From: Bacteroidales bacterium UBA6207
GTDB lineage: Bacteria; Bacteroidota; Bacteroidia; Bacteroidales; F082
Assembly: GCA_002421995.1 (NCBI GenBank)
Contig: DISP01000156.1
Span: 1-64,000 of the forward strand
Length of the DNA: 64,000 nucleotides
Reading direction: 5' to 3'
Shown here piece after piece: positions 17,827-25,494 of this stretch. Made by a program: the position numbers and the translations under genes. Numbering within the stretch: the first letter of the stretch is position 1; every line of letters starts with the position of its first letter. The notes below the pieces were generated by a model, which saw only the letters and a program-made list of their open reading frames with translations, did no database searches and was not told the DNA's origin.

Positions 17827-17846
17827 AGCATAAATCAATGAAGTAT

Positions 17847-17860
17847 TTGATATAGATCAA
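17847..17860. promoter_or_regulatory. Perfect FNR-type operator TTGAT-N4-ATCAA
   Basis: The 14-mer TTGATATAGATCAA matches the FNR consensus at every fixed position. It is centred at 17853.5, about -40 to -41.5 from the predicted start of the divergent regulator gene (a class II activator position replacing the -33 element) and about -98 from the predicted start of the respiratory operon. The recognition helix of the adjacent regulator is compatible with this sequence. Confidence 0.7.
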
Positions 17861-17937
17861 AAAAAAGTCGGTGTAATGTGTATCTCAAACTTGATAAGCT
17901 TGGTGTGCAAACATTAAAAAAATGTTAAAACTTCAGT

Positions 17938-17945
17938 TAGTTTTG
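17938..17945 (+). promoter_or_regulatory. -7 promoter element of the octaheme cytochrome operon
   Basis: TAGTTTTG fits TAnnTTTG, 27 bases before the ATG at 17973. No TTG occurs at the -33 distance, consistent with dependence on an activator. Confidence 0.55.
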
Positions 17946-17972
17946 CTGTGAACAAATTAACAAATAAATGGT

Positions 17973-19550
17973 ATGAACAGCACGCTTGAAAAAATCGCAT
18001 CCTTTATTGTGGTGATTATTCTGCCTGCTTTGGTTATTTATTTCACAGTACACTTTGGTTTAAAGCGTGATGAGCCTGTAAAGATTGAGGTTCCGCTTAA
18101 ATCAGACACTACGCCGAAAGTGAACCATGGCGAATTTGAAATCCTTCAACAGAAGTTTGTGAACCCGAAAGACGTCACTGCAGCATGTTTATCATGTCAC
18201 AACAGGCGCGATGACGAACTGATGAAAAGCACCCACTGGTTGTGGGAGCGTGAAGCAGAAATCCCGGGACGGGGAAAAGTGAAAATCGGTAAGATGAACA
18301 TTCACAACAATTTTTGTACCGGTGCACAGGGCAACAACGGCTCGTGTATGAGGTGTCATATTGGTTATGGATGGGAAGATAAGTCATTCGATTTCAACGA
18401 TGCAACAAATATTGACTGTCTTGTTTGTCATGATAAAACTGACACCTATTTCAAGCAAAAAAGTATGGCAGGCTGGCCTGCAACCGAAGCCACTGCCACC
18501 AAAGAATTTCCGGTGCCTGACTATAATTATGTTGCAGCAAATGTGGGATACCCCGACCGCGATAACTGTGGAGTTTGCCACTTTTATGGTGGTGGCGGAA
18601 ACAATGTGAAACATGGCGACCTCGAAGAAGCATTGTATCACACCACAAAAAAAGTTGATGTTCACATGGGTGAAGACGGGCAAAATATGGTATGCGTTGA
18701 CTGCCATGAAGCACAAAATCACAACATTAAAGGCAGATCATACAGCGTTGGAGCAGAGAACACAAACAGACTTCATTGTTATCAGTGTCACACTAATGCT
18801 CCGCACAACGACAAAGTGTTGGATTATCATAACAGTAAGATTGCCTGCCAAACATGTCATATCCCTGTATATGCCAAAGTGAATGCCACAACCTTGTATT
18901 GGGACTGGTCAACAGCCGGCCGCAGAGATGCCAACGGCAATGCAATCAAGGAATATGATGCCGATCATAACTATAGTTACCTAAGCATCAAAGGACATTT
19001 TGTTTTTGACAATATGGTAAAGCCGGAATACTATTGGTTCAACGGCACAGTGGATCATTTCCTCAGAGACGACACCATCAAGGATAGTCCGGTTCAGATA
19101 AACAGTTTGTTTGGCGATTATTCCGATCCTAATGCCAAAATATGGCCTGTAAAAGTGCACCGTGGAAAACAGGCTTACGATCCGGTTTACAAACAACTTC
19201 TTTCCGTTAAACTATTTGCCCACAACAAAGGCGAGGGAGCTTTCTGGGAAGACCTTGAATGGGAGCCTGCCATCAGGCTTGGCATGGAATACAACAACCG
19301 CCCGTGGAGTGGCGAGTATGATTTCATCGAAACAGAAGTTTACTGGCCCATCAACCACATGGTTTCACAAAAGGAAGAAACACTCAGTTGCACAGATTGC
19401 CATACCCGCGAAAAAGGAAGGCTTGCTAAACTCAATGATTTCTACCTGCCCGGTCGTGATTACAATAAGTTACTCGACTACAGTGGATTTGCCATTATCA
19501 TACTTTCACTCCTCGGAGTGATAGGACATGCCATTCTCCGCATCTTCTAA
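17973..19550 (+). CDS. Octaheme c-type cytochrome, tetrathionate reductase (OTR) family
   Basis: A 525-residue membrane-tethered periplasmic multiheme reductase. Eight CxxCH haem-binding motifs start at Cys 72, 125, 149, 199, 241, 269, 292 and 473. This number and the gap before the last motif fit the OTR family. Hydrophobic helices at about residues 8-29 and 503-522 anchor both ends. The purified Shewanella relative reduces tetrathionate, nitrite and hydroxylamine in vitro; the physiological substrate is unresolved. Here the gene heads a same-strand operon with a cytochrome b and three rhodanese-domain proteins, favouring a sulfur compound. The haem motifs are directly seen; the substrate is inference. 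Confidence 0.92.
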   Translation: MNSTLEKIASFIVVIILPALVIYFTVHFGLKRDEPVKIEVPLKSDTTPKVNHGEFEILQQKFVNPKDVTAACLSCHNRRDDELMKSTHWLWEREAEIPGRGKVKIGKMNIHNNFCTGAQGNNGSCMRCHIGYGWEDKSFDFNDATNIDCLVCHDKTDTYFKQKSMAGWPATEATATKEFPVPDYNYVAANVGYPDRDNCGVCHFYGGGGNNVKHGDLEEALYHTTKKVDVHMGEDGQNMVCVDCHEAQNHNIKGRSYSVGAENTNRLHCYQCHTNAPHNDKVLDYHNSKIACQTCHIPVYAKVNATTLYWDWSTAGRRDANGNAIKEYDADHNYSYLSIKGHFVFDNMVKPEYYWFNGTVDHFLRDDTIKDSPVQINSLFGDYSDPNAKIWPVKVHRGKQAYDPVYKQLLSVKLFAHNKGEGAFWEDLEWEPAIRLGMEYNNRPWSGEYDFIETEVYWPINHMVSQKEETLSCTDCHTREKGRLAKLNDFYLPGRDYNKLLDYSGFAIIILSLLGVIGHAILRIF

Positions 19551-19567
19551 CAATAAAACTATATGTC

Positions 19568-20203
19568 ATGAAATATAAGAAACAATATTTATACAGCAAA
19601 TTTGAACGGTTCTGGCACTGGTCGCAGATGTTGCTTGTGCTGCTACTCACCTTAACCGGTTTTGAAATTCATGGAAATCTGTCCATCTTCGGTTTTGAAA
19701 CTGCCGTTCGTCTTCACAATGCTTCGGCATGGTCGTTCATGGGTTTGGCTCTGCTATCAATCTTCTGGATGCTGACCTCAAAACAATACGTTAACTTCAT
19801 TCCTACAAAAAACAAACTGAAGGAGCAGGTGCAGTATTACACTTCAGGTATTTTTAAGGGCATGCCGCATCCAACACACAAAACCTTGTTCAACAAGCTT
19901 AACCCGCTGCAGCGTATCACCTATGCAGGATTGCTCATCCTCATTTTTCCTGTCCAGATTATCACAGGTGTTGCTTATCTGTATTACCATTACCCTGCTA
20001 ATCCAATTGATGCCGAAGGATTGAGAATGGCAGTTGCCGCACATACGATGGGCGCTTTTCTGGTGGTAGCTTTCGTTATCGTGCATATGTACATGACTAC
20101 AACAGGTTATAGTGTTTCAGCCAATGTGAAGGCTATGATTTCAGGTTATGAAAAAGAGCCACAACATGAAGACGAAGCCAATAAAAAAACAGAATTACAA
20201 TAA
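19568..20203 (+). CDS. Di-haem cytochrome b membrane subunit (FdnI/PhsC-like)
   Basis: A 211-residue membrane protein with four transmembrane helices (about 15-36, 47-70, 117-140 and 153-176). His 17, His 50, His 159 and His 173 sit where formate-dehydrogenase/thiosulfate-reductase type cytochrome b subunits bind two haems b. It would oxidise menaquinol and pass electrons to the octaheme cytochrome encoded 17 bases upstream. The C-terminal tail is charged and cytoplasmic (EKEPQHEDEANKKTELQ). The gene lies within the operon, with 18 bases before the next start. Confidence 0.88.
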   Translation: MKYKKQYLYSKFERFWHWSQMLLVLLLTLTGFEIHGNLSIFGFETAVRLHNASAWSFMGLALLSIFWMLTSKQYVNFIPTKNKLKEQVQYYTSGIFKGMPHPTHKTLFNKLNPLQRITYAGLLILIFPVQIITGVAYLYYHYPANPIDAEGLRMAVAAHTMGAFLVVAFVIVHMYMTTTGYSVSANVKAMISGYEKEPQHEDEANKKTELQ

Positions 20204-20221
20204 AACGAAAAAATATTAACC

Positions 20222-20737
20222 ATGAAGAAATTAATCCTTGCATTGCTAAGTACCTTAATATTGGTAAGTTGCAGCAATAAGAAGTCGTATAACACGGTTG
20301 ACGAAATGGTGAGTGATGCTTTGAAAACAGTAAAGCTGATCACCCCGGGTGAACTCGATGCACTTATGAATGGAGGCGGCGAAGAGGTTTATACCCTCAT
20401 TGATGTTCGTCAGGAAGTAGAACATTATTATGGATATATTCCAGGTTCGGTCAACATTGCCAGAGGAAGCCTCGAATTCAATATTGGTGATGAAGCCTAT
20501 TGGGAACATGTCGGACTTTACATGCCGCAAAAGGATGAAAAAATCATTCTTTATTGCAAAAAAGGACAAAGAGGTATTCTGGCAGCCGAAACACTTCAGA
20601 AGTTAGGCTACACCAATGTGTATGCCCTTGAAGGCGGCTGGAAAAATTGGGAACTTACCTATCCCGATGTATTTGAAAAAGCACTCGATAAGCTTGGCGG
20701 CGGTTCGCACTCCTCGGGCTCAAGCGGTGGTTGCTAA
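20222..20737 (+). CDS. Rhodanese-domain lipoprotein with C-terminal Gly/Ser-Cys tail
   Basis: 171 residues: lipoprotein signal (lipobox LVSC, Cys 17), then a single rhodanese domain (about 38-150) with LIDVRQEVEHYYGYIPGSVNI and the active loop CKKGQRG, catalytic Cys 112. After the domain comes a helix and a flexible tail GGGSHSSGSSGGC whose last residue is Cys 171. Rhodaneses carry sulfane sulfur as a persulfide; a second Cys on a swinging Gly/Ser arm recalls, without homology, the GGCGG carrier arm of SoxY. A role as periplasmic or outer-membrane sulfur carrier for the operon is inferred. The C-terminal Cys is encoded immediately before the TAA stop and is not a frameshift product. Confidence 0.85.
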   Translation: MKKLILALLSTLILVSCSNKKSYNTVDEMVSDALKTVKLITPGELDALMNGGGEEVYTLIDVRQEVEHYYGYIPGSVNIARGSLEFNIGDEAYWEHVGLYMPQKDEKIILYCKKGQRGILAAETLQKLGYTNVYALEGGWKNWELTYPDVFEKALDKLGGGSHSSGSSGGC

Positions 20738-20790
20738 AAAAATTGGCTATTAATAATTACTTTTTTATAAACACATTAATTCACATTCAC

Positions 20791-21747
20791 ATGAAAAAAT
20801 TAGCTTTTTATTTCATTGCTTTATTCATTATTCCCAGCCTTCTTTTCACCGGCTGTAAAAAAGACAGTGAAGAAACCTTTAACGGCCAAAAGGAACTGAC
20901 AACTTATCTCGTTGCTCAAAACCTCGACCTTAATGTCATCCTCAATGGATTTGTTATGGCAGCACCAGAGTCAGGTGATGTTAGTGCCAAGTATATTATT
21001 GACATCCGCACAGCCGATGAATTTGCTCAGGGACATATTGCTGACGCACATCGTGTTAACCTTCCCGACATCCTTACCGAAGCTGCAAAAGCAACAAAAC
21101 CAATCCTTGTTGTTTGCAAAACCGGACAAACAGCAACCTTTGCTGTCACATTGCTCCGTCTTTCAGGTTATGCCGATGCACAGGCTTTGAAATGGGGAAT
21201 GAGCGGTTGGAATTCTGCCCTTGATGTTTGGACTCCTGCTATCGGAAGTATCGCTGCAGGCCATGCCAACTGGACTTCAGACGCTGCGCCAACAAACCTT
21301 ACCTACGACAGCCCAAAGTTCACTTCAACATCAACTGTTGCTGCTGACATTCTTAAAGAGCGTGTTGCACTCATCCTCACCGAAGGTTTCAAAACCGTTC
21401 CTGCTGCTGATGTACTTGACAACCCTGGCAACTATTTCATCAACAACTATTTCAGCGAAGCTGACTACACTGCTTTCGGCCATATTAAAGGCGCCTACCG
21501 TATTCAGCCGATGCTGCTTACCGACAACACCATGAACTACCTTGATGGTTCAAAAGTTGTTGTTCCTTATTGCTATACAGGACAAACATCTGCAGCTATC
21601 ACAGCTTATCTGCGCGTGATCGGCTACAATGCCAAGAGCATGTTGTTCGGCATGAACAAACTGTACAATTCAAGCACAGCCTGGACATCAAACAAATGGT
21701 CAGCAAGTACTGCGAAAAACCTTCCTATCGTAACCGGAGGTAAATAA
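20791..21747 (+). CDS. Lipoprotein with two Cys-bearing rhodanese domains
   Basis: 318 residues from the ATG at 20791; the longer frame starts at a TTG inside the previous gene's last codons and is rejected because the lipoprotein signal (lipobox FTGC, Cys 22) begins at 20791. Domain 1 (about 30-150) has YIIDIRTADEFAQGHI and active loop CKTGQTA with Cys 109. Domain 2 (about 185-300) has a degenerate first half and active loop CYTGQTS with Cys 261. Ordinary tandem rhodaneses keep only one catalytic Cys; here both loops have one, in nearly the same C-x-TGQT form, suggesting internal duplication. Lipoprotein anchoring puts it in the periplasm or outer membrane, next to the octaheme reductase. 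Confidence 0.85.
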   Translation: MKKLAFYFIALFIIPSLLFTGCKKDSEETFNGQKELTTYLVAQNLDLNVILNGFVMAAPESGDVSAKYIIDIRTADEFAQGHIADAHRVNLPDILTEAAKATKPILVVCKTGQTATFAVTLLRLSGYADAQALKWGMSGWNSALDVWTPAIGSIAAGHANWTSDAAPTNLTYDSPKFTSTSTVAADILKERVALILTEGFKTVPAADVLDNPGNYFINNYFSEADYTAFGHIKGAYRIQPMLLTDNTMNYLDGSKVVVPYCYTGQTSAAITAYLRVIGYNAKSMLFGMNKLYNSSTAWTSNKWSASTAKNLPIVTGGK

Positions 21748-21765
21748 TAATCTTATTTCAATCAG

Positions 21766-22779
21766 ATGAAAAGACTTTTAGTTGTTTTAACCATGCTGTT
21801 GGTCGTTCTCAACGGACAACTGGCAGCCCAGGGTTGTGGTGGCCCTGTTTCTGACGAAGGCCTTAAAATGTTTGGCTTCGTTCAGGGACAATATGAATAC
21901 CACATGACTGATCCTTCAACCAACTCCTTTAGCTTTGAACGCGCAAGAATTGGTGCAAAGGGAGCAATTCCTTATGATTTCTCATATTATGTGGTTCTGG
22001 AACTCAGTCCATATATTTCAGCTAATCCTTACCTGCTCGATGCTTTTATCAGCTACAACAGGTTTGATTGGGCACGCCTGAGTGTAGGTTCCTTTAAAAC
22101 TCCATTTGGACTTGAAACCAACACCGCATGCAATGGCTTAATGACTGTTTACCGCTCCACAGTAACCTTACAAACCGTAGCTCCTTTCCGCGACCTCGGT
22201 TTGGTATTCATGGGAGGTAATGATAAAACTCTAATAGCCTATCAGTTAGGATTGATGAATGGCCGTGGGTTGGGTGCATTTGACAACAATAAAAAGAAAG
22301 ATATCGTAGGCCGCCTGCTTATCAAGCCTTTTGATTTCCTCAGGTTTGGAGGCAGCTTCCGCTATGGATACCCTTCAATGAACAACAATAAGGATTCAAG
22401 AACTACTTTCGGTGGTGAAGTTGAAGTTAAATCTGGTGGTTTCACGCTGTTGGGCGAATATATTATGGACGAAGGTGACTATAACCGCGACCTCGGTGGC
22501 GGATGCAGCGGAAACCTGATCGAGCTCGGCGAAAAAAGAAGTGGTGGCTATATTACAGCTGCTTACAACTTTGAAAACCTTAAGCTTGAGCCTGTATTCA
22601 AATTCGATTTCTTTGATTCAGGTAACACTTCTGCATATAAAGAGTCAAACATGACCATCGGCATTAACTATTATTTCAACGATTGGACCAGACTGCAGGC
22701 CAACTATATCTACCGCGCGGAACAGCCAACGGAAGTAGTAAATGATGAGTTTGTTATTCAACTTCAAGTAAAATTCTAA
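21766..22779 (+). CDS. OprP/OprO-like porin
   Basis: A 337-residue outer-membrane porin. Signal peptide to about residue 22 (LAAQ), then GFVQGQYEYHMTDPSTNSF and FSFERARIGAKGAIPYDFSYYVVLELSP, the usual opening of phosphate-selective (OprP-type) porins; RLSVGSFKTPFGLE and a C-terminal strand ending QLQVKF follow. OprP-type porins take up anions, so uptake of an oxyanion such as tetrathionate, thiosulfate or polysulfide is a reasonable inference from the operon. It lies 18 bases after the tandem rhodanese gene and 10 before the next one. Confidence 0.82.
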   Translation: MKRLLVVLTMLLVVLNGQLAAQGCGGPVSDEGLKMFGFVQGQYEYHMTDPSTNSFSFERARIGAKGAIPYDFSYYVVLELSPYISANPYLLDAFISYNRFDWARLSVGSFKTPFGLETNTACNGLMTVYRSTVTLQTVAPFRDLGLVFMGGNDKTLIAYQLGLMNGRGLGAFDNNKKKDIVGRLLIKPFDFLRFGGSFRYGYPSMNNNKDSRTTFGGEVEVKSGGFTLLGEYIMDEGDYNRDLGGGCSGNLIELGEKRSGGYITAAYNFENLKLEPVFKFDFFDSGNTSAYKESNMTIGINYYFNDWTRLQANYIYRAEQPTEVVNDEFVIQLQVKF

Positions 22780-22789
22780 TTATTTAAAA

Positions 22790-23635
22790 ATGAAAAGATT
22801 AAATCTGACATTGGGTCTAATAATCCTGTTTGTCATTGGAGGTTTTACACAGGATCTGATTTCTGTTGCCGATCTATCCAAAGAGTTAAAAAACCCGGAG
22901 TTTATCGTTGTTTCAGGCGAGCTTGAAACCGAATATGAAAAAGTTCATATCACTGGCGCTGTTAATGTTTCATACAAAGCCTTCTTTAAACCAGGCGATG
23001 TTGAAGGATTATTGGTCTCTAATGAAGATATTGCCAAGATACTTGGCAATGCAGGCATTTCAGAGAAGAAAACCATCGTGCTCTATGATGAAGGCTCTAT
23101 GAAATATTCAGGACGTCTGTATTTTATCCTCAAATACATGGGAGCTGCCAATGTGAAAGTGCTTGATGGCGGCATGGAAGCCTGGAAAGCAGGCAGAAAA
23201 CCTGTTACTAAAAACCCGTCCAACGTTGCCAAAACCACCTTCAACGGAAAGCCAAACAACGCGCTGCTTGCTTCAATGGCTGATGTGAAAGCTGCAAAGG
23301 GCAAAGCTGATGTGGTTCTGGTTGACAGCCGCGAAGCAGGTGAGTTTAAAGGTGTTGAAAACAAGAGCCCCGGACATATTCCCGGCGCTGTGAACCTCGA
23401 TCACACCACCCTGCTCGATGCAAAACACCAACTGAAGCCGAAGGTAGAAATCGAAAAACTTCTAGCTGAAAAAGGCATCACCAAAGACAAAAACGTGATC
23501 CTCTATTGCTCAACAGGCGTTCGTGCAAGCAAGGAATACCTTGTGCTGGTATCTGTTTTAGGCTATACGAAAGTAAAAGTTTACGACAACGGTCTCAACG
23601 AATGGAAAGCAGCAGGAAACGAAATCGCAAAATAA
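22790..23635 (+). CDS. Exported thiosulfate/3-mercaptopyruvate-type sulfurtransferase
   Basis: A 281-residue two-domain rhodanese with a signal peptide (about 1-20). The N-terminal domain (about 22-140) lacks the active Cys: its loop reads YDEGSMKYSGR, normal for the structural half of SseA/TST enzymes. The C-terminal domain (about 155-278) has VLVDSREAGEFKG, PGHIPGAVNL and the active loop CSTGVRAS with Cys 240. It would transfer sulfur from thiosulfate or another donor to a thiol acceptor. This is the last gene of the operon, followed by a strong terminator. It is the third rhodanese protein in a row, which is exceptional for one transcription unit. Confidence 0.88.
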   Translation: MKRLNLTLGLIILFVIGGFTQDLISVADLSKELKNPEFIVVSGELETEYEKVHITGAVNVSYKAFFKPGDVEGLLVSNEDIAKILGNAGISEKKTIVLYDEGSMKYSGRLYFILKYMGAANVKVLDGGMEAWKAGRKPVTKNPSNVAKTTFNGKPNNALLASMADVKAAKGKADVVLVDSREAGEFKGVENKSPGHIPGAVNLDHTTLLDAKHQLKPKVEIEKLLAEKGITKDKNVILYCSTGVRASKEYLVLVSVLGYTKVKVYDNGLNEWKAAGNEIAK

Positions 23636-23660
23636 TTCTCATTTGATTTTAGTTGTAAAA

Positions 23661-23697
23661 GAAATCCCGCTGGAATTGCTTCCGGCGGGATTTTAAT
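23661..23697 (+). terminator. Intrinsic terminator of the octaheme cytochrome operon
   Basis: Left arm AAATCCCGC plus TGGAA, loop TTGC, right arm TTCCG plus GCGGGATTT, then TTAATTTA: a 14-bp stem with one wobble pair. It closes the operon and separates it from the following TonB-domain gene. Confidence 0.88.
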
Positions 23698-23714
23698 TTA
23701 TACGCGCATTAAAC

Positions 23715-23722
23715 TATTTTTG
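23715..23722 (+). promoter_or_regulatory. -7 promoter element of the small TonB-domain gene
   Basis: TATTTTTG, an exact TAnnTTTG match only 11 bases before the ATG at 23734, so the leader is very short. Confidence 0.6.
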
Positions 23723-23733
23723 CAATAAAAAAC

Positions 23734-24159
23734 ATGGCAGATCAACGAAAGAAACAGAAGTTTCTAAAAGTACCACAATTTACAGGAGGAAAAAAAGCCT
23801 TCAATGATTTTCTGAAGGAAAATATAGTCTATCCCGAAGAAGCAATTCAGGCGAGAGTTGAGGGTATTGTTGTGGTTGAATTTGAAGTGGATGACAATGG
23901 CCATGTTACACAAGCCAAAGTATTGAAAGGTATTGGCTTTGGTTGTGATGAAGAAGCGCTGCGGCTTGTCAAACTACTTAAATATGAAAAGGTTAGAAAC
24001 CAGGGTGTCAGACTTCGATCTACAACAAAAACAAATATTCACTTCAGACTTCCCGCTCAAACCATGCTGCAATATTCTGTCACGCCTGAGAAAACAGCTG
24101 ACAAAGCAACTGGAGCACAACCTCAACCCGTGGTTTACAATTATACCATTGAATTTTAG
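23734..24159 (+). CDS. TonB C-terminal-domain protein without export signal
   Basis: 141 residues containing one TonB_C domain (about 25-108): YPEEAIQARVEGIVVVEFEVDDNGHVTQAKVLKG is the strand-turn-strand core, followed by GFGCDEEALRLVKLLKYEK. The N-terminus (MADQRKKQKFLKVPQF) has no signal peptide or membrane helix, although all known TonB partners are periplasmic. A tail of about 30 residues follows the domain. The promoter immediately upstream excludes a longer N-terminus. Function unknown: either a cytoplasmic reuse of the fold or a protein exported by a non-classical route. Confidence 0.78.
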   Translation: MADQRKKQKFLKVPQFTGGKKAFNDFLKENIVYPEEAIQARVEGIVVVEFEVDDNGHVTQAKVLKGIGFGCDEEALRLVKLLKYEKVRNQGVRLRSTTKTNIHFRLPAQTMLQYSVTPEKTADKATGAQPQPVVYNYTIEF

Positions 24160-24252
24160 GCACAGAACTCATGACCAGCATAATTTTACCATTTAAGTTG
24201 AAGTGTGACCAAAGTAACATAAATTTGTCATTATGATGTTTATACATATAAA

Positions 24253-25488
24253 ATGTCAAAAAATTGCCGACTATTCATCTTTTGGTTGATACTTATCCGG
24301 ATTCTCGTTCCCGTTGCATCAAACGCGCAGTTTATCGGGTATAAAATTGACAATGACCTAAATAAAACATCTTTCGGATTCAAGTTTATTAACAACCTGA
24401 TTATCGTTCCCGTAATAATGAACGACAGCATCGAGATGCAGTTCATACTTGATACGGGCGTGAGAACAACCTTGCTAACCGATATCGGAGCAACACCGCT
24501 CGATGTCTCCGAGAACCGTCAGGTAAAGATTGCAGGCCTCGGGCAGGATGGTGAAATTCAGGCTTATGTTGCAAGTAACGTACAGCTTCAACTGCCCGGT
24601 ATCACAGGGAAAGGACAAACATTGATCGTGCTTGAAGAAGGATTTCTCGATCTGAAAAGCCACATTGGTCAGGCAGTGCACGGTATTTTAGGCTATGATT
24701 TTTTCAATCACTTTGTTGTAAAGATTGACTATATCAGCAACAAAATCACCGTTTATGAACCTGCCGCCTTTTCACCTCCAGAAAAATACACTTCAATTCC
24801 AATTAAAGTGCTTGGCGGGCGCCCCTATCTTCCGGTTTCGATCATTCAAAGCAATGATTCCGAAATTACAGGAACTTATTTAATTGATACCGGAGCGAGT
24901 CACAGCATACTGCTTGATCCGGATGCCAACGACGGCATTAATCTGCCGCAACGCACCATACCCACTGTGGTTGGCTGGGGCCTCTCGGGCCAGATTGACG
25001 GAAAAATGGGAAGGGTAAAATTTATCAGATTTGGCAACTTCGAGTTTAAAAATGCATTAGCATCTTTTGGACATTGCGTTCAGGCCAATCCTCAGTTAGT
25101 ACCCGACAGGATTGGATCAGTCGGCGGCGAGTTGCTTAGCCGGTTCAGTGTCATTTTCAACTATGCCGAAGAAAAAATCTACATAAGGAAAAATTTTAGG
25201 TATAAAGGAGGCTTTGAGCACAACAAAAGCGGGCTGGAACTAGTGGTTGATGGCTATAACTATAATACTTTTAAGGTGTTACACGTCATGGAGCAGTCGC
25301 CTGCCTCCGAAGCAGGCATACTTCCTGATGATATTGTGGTGGCAATAAACGGAAAAGGTGCCGGGCAGCTCAGCCTCGAAGAAATCCAAGGTATCTTCCG
25401 TGCCGAAAACAATCAAAATGTGCAACTGATCGTTCTTAGAGACAACCGCTATCTCAGCTTCAACTTTCGTTTAAGGCGCTTAATCTAA
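24253..25488 (+). CDS. Aspartyl protease-like protein with two retropepsin domains and a PDZ domain
   Basis: 411 residues with a signal peptide (about 1-25, ending SNAQ). Two pepsin/retropepsin-like halves each carry a catalytic DTG: FILDTGVRTTLL (Asp at about 61-63 of the chain) and YLIDTGASHSILL (about residue 214). The first follows the usual strand MNDSIEMQF; LGYDFFNHFVVKIDY and LLSRFSVIFNYAEEKIYI are the strands that precede the flap return. A PDZ domain (about 325-405: VLHVMEQSPASEAGILPDDIVVAINGKG) ends the protein. Such Bacteroidota proteins are annotated as aspartyl proteases; the substrate is unknown and the periplasm is the likely location. Confidence 0.82.
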   Translation: MSKNCRLFIFWLILIRILVPVASNAQFIGYKIDNDLNKTSFGFKFINNLIIVPVIMNDSIEMQFILDTGVRTTLLTDIGATPLDVSENRQVKIAGLGQDGEIQAYVASNVQLQLPGITGKGQTLIVLEEGFLDLKSHIGQAVHGILGYDFFNHFVVKIDYISNKITVYEPAAFSPPEKYTSIPIKVLGGRPYLPVSIIQSNDSEITGTYLIDTGASHSILLDPDANDGINLPQRTIPTVVGWGLSGQIDGKMGRVKFIRFGNFEFKNALASFGHCVQANPQLVPDRIGSVGGELLSRFSVIFNYAEEKIYIRKNFRYKGGFEHNKSGLELVVDGYNYNTFKVLHVMEQSPASEAGILPDDIVVAINGKGAGQLSLEEIQGIFRAENNQNVQLIVLRDNRYLSFNFRLRRLI

Positions 25489-25494
25489 AGCAGC

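Noticed and set aside
17891..17904. Second FNR-like site TTGATAAGCTTGGT upstream of the octaheme cytochrome gene
   Set aside because: Only the left half matches; the right half shares nothing with ATCAA. Recorded as a half-site at best.
20731..20790. TTG start for the tandem rhodanese lipoprotein
   Set aside because: It overlaps the end of the preceding gene, and the lipoprotein signal begins at the ATG at 20791.
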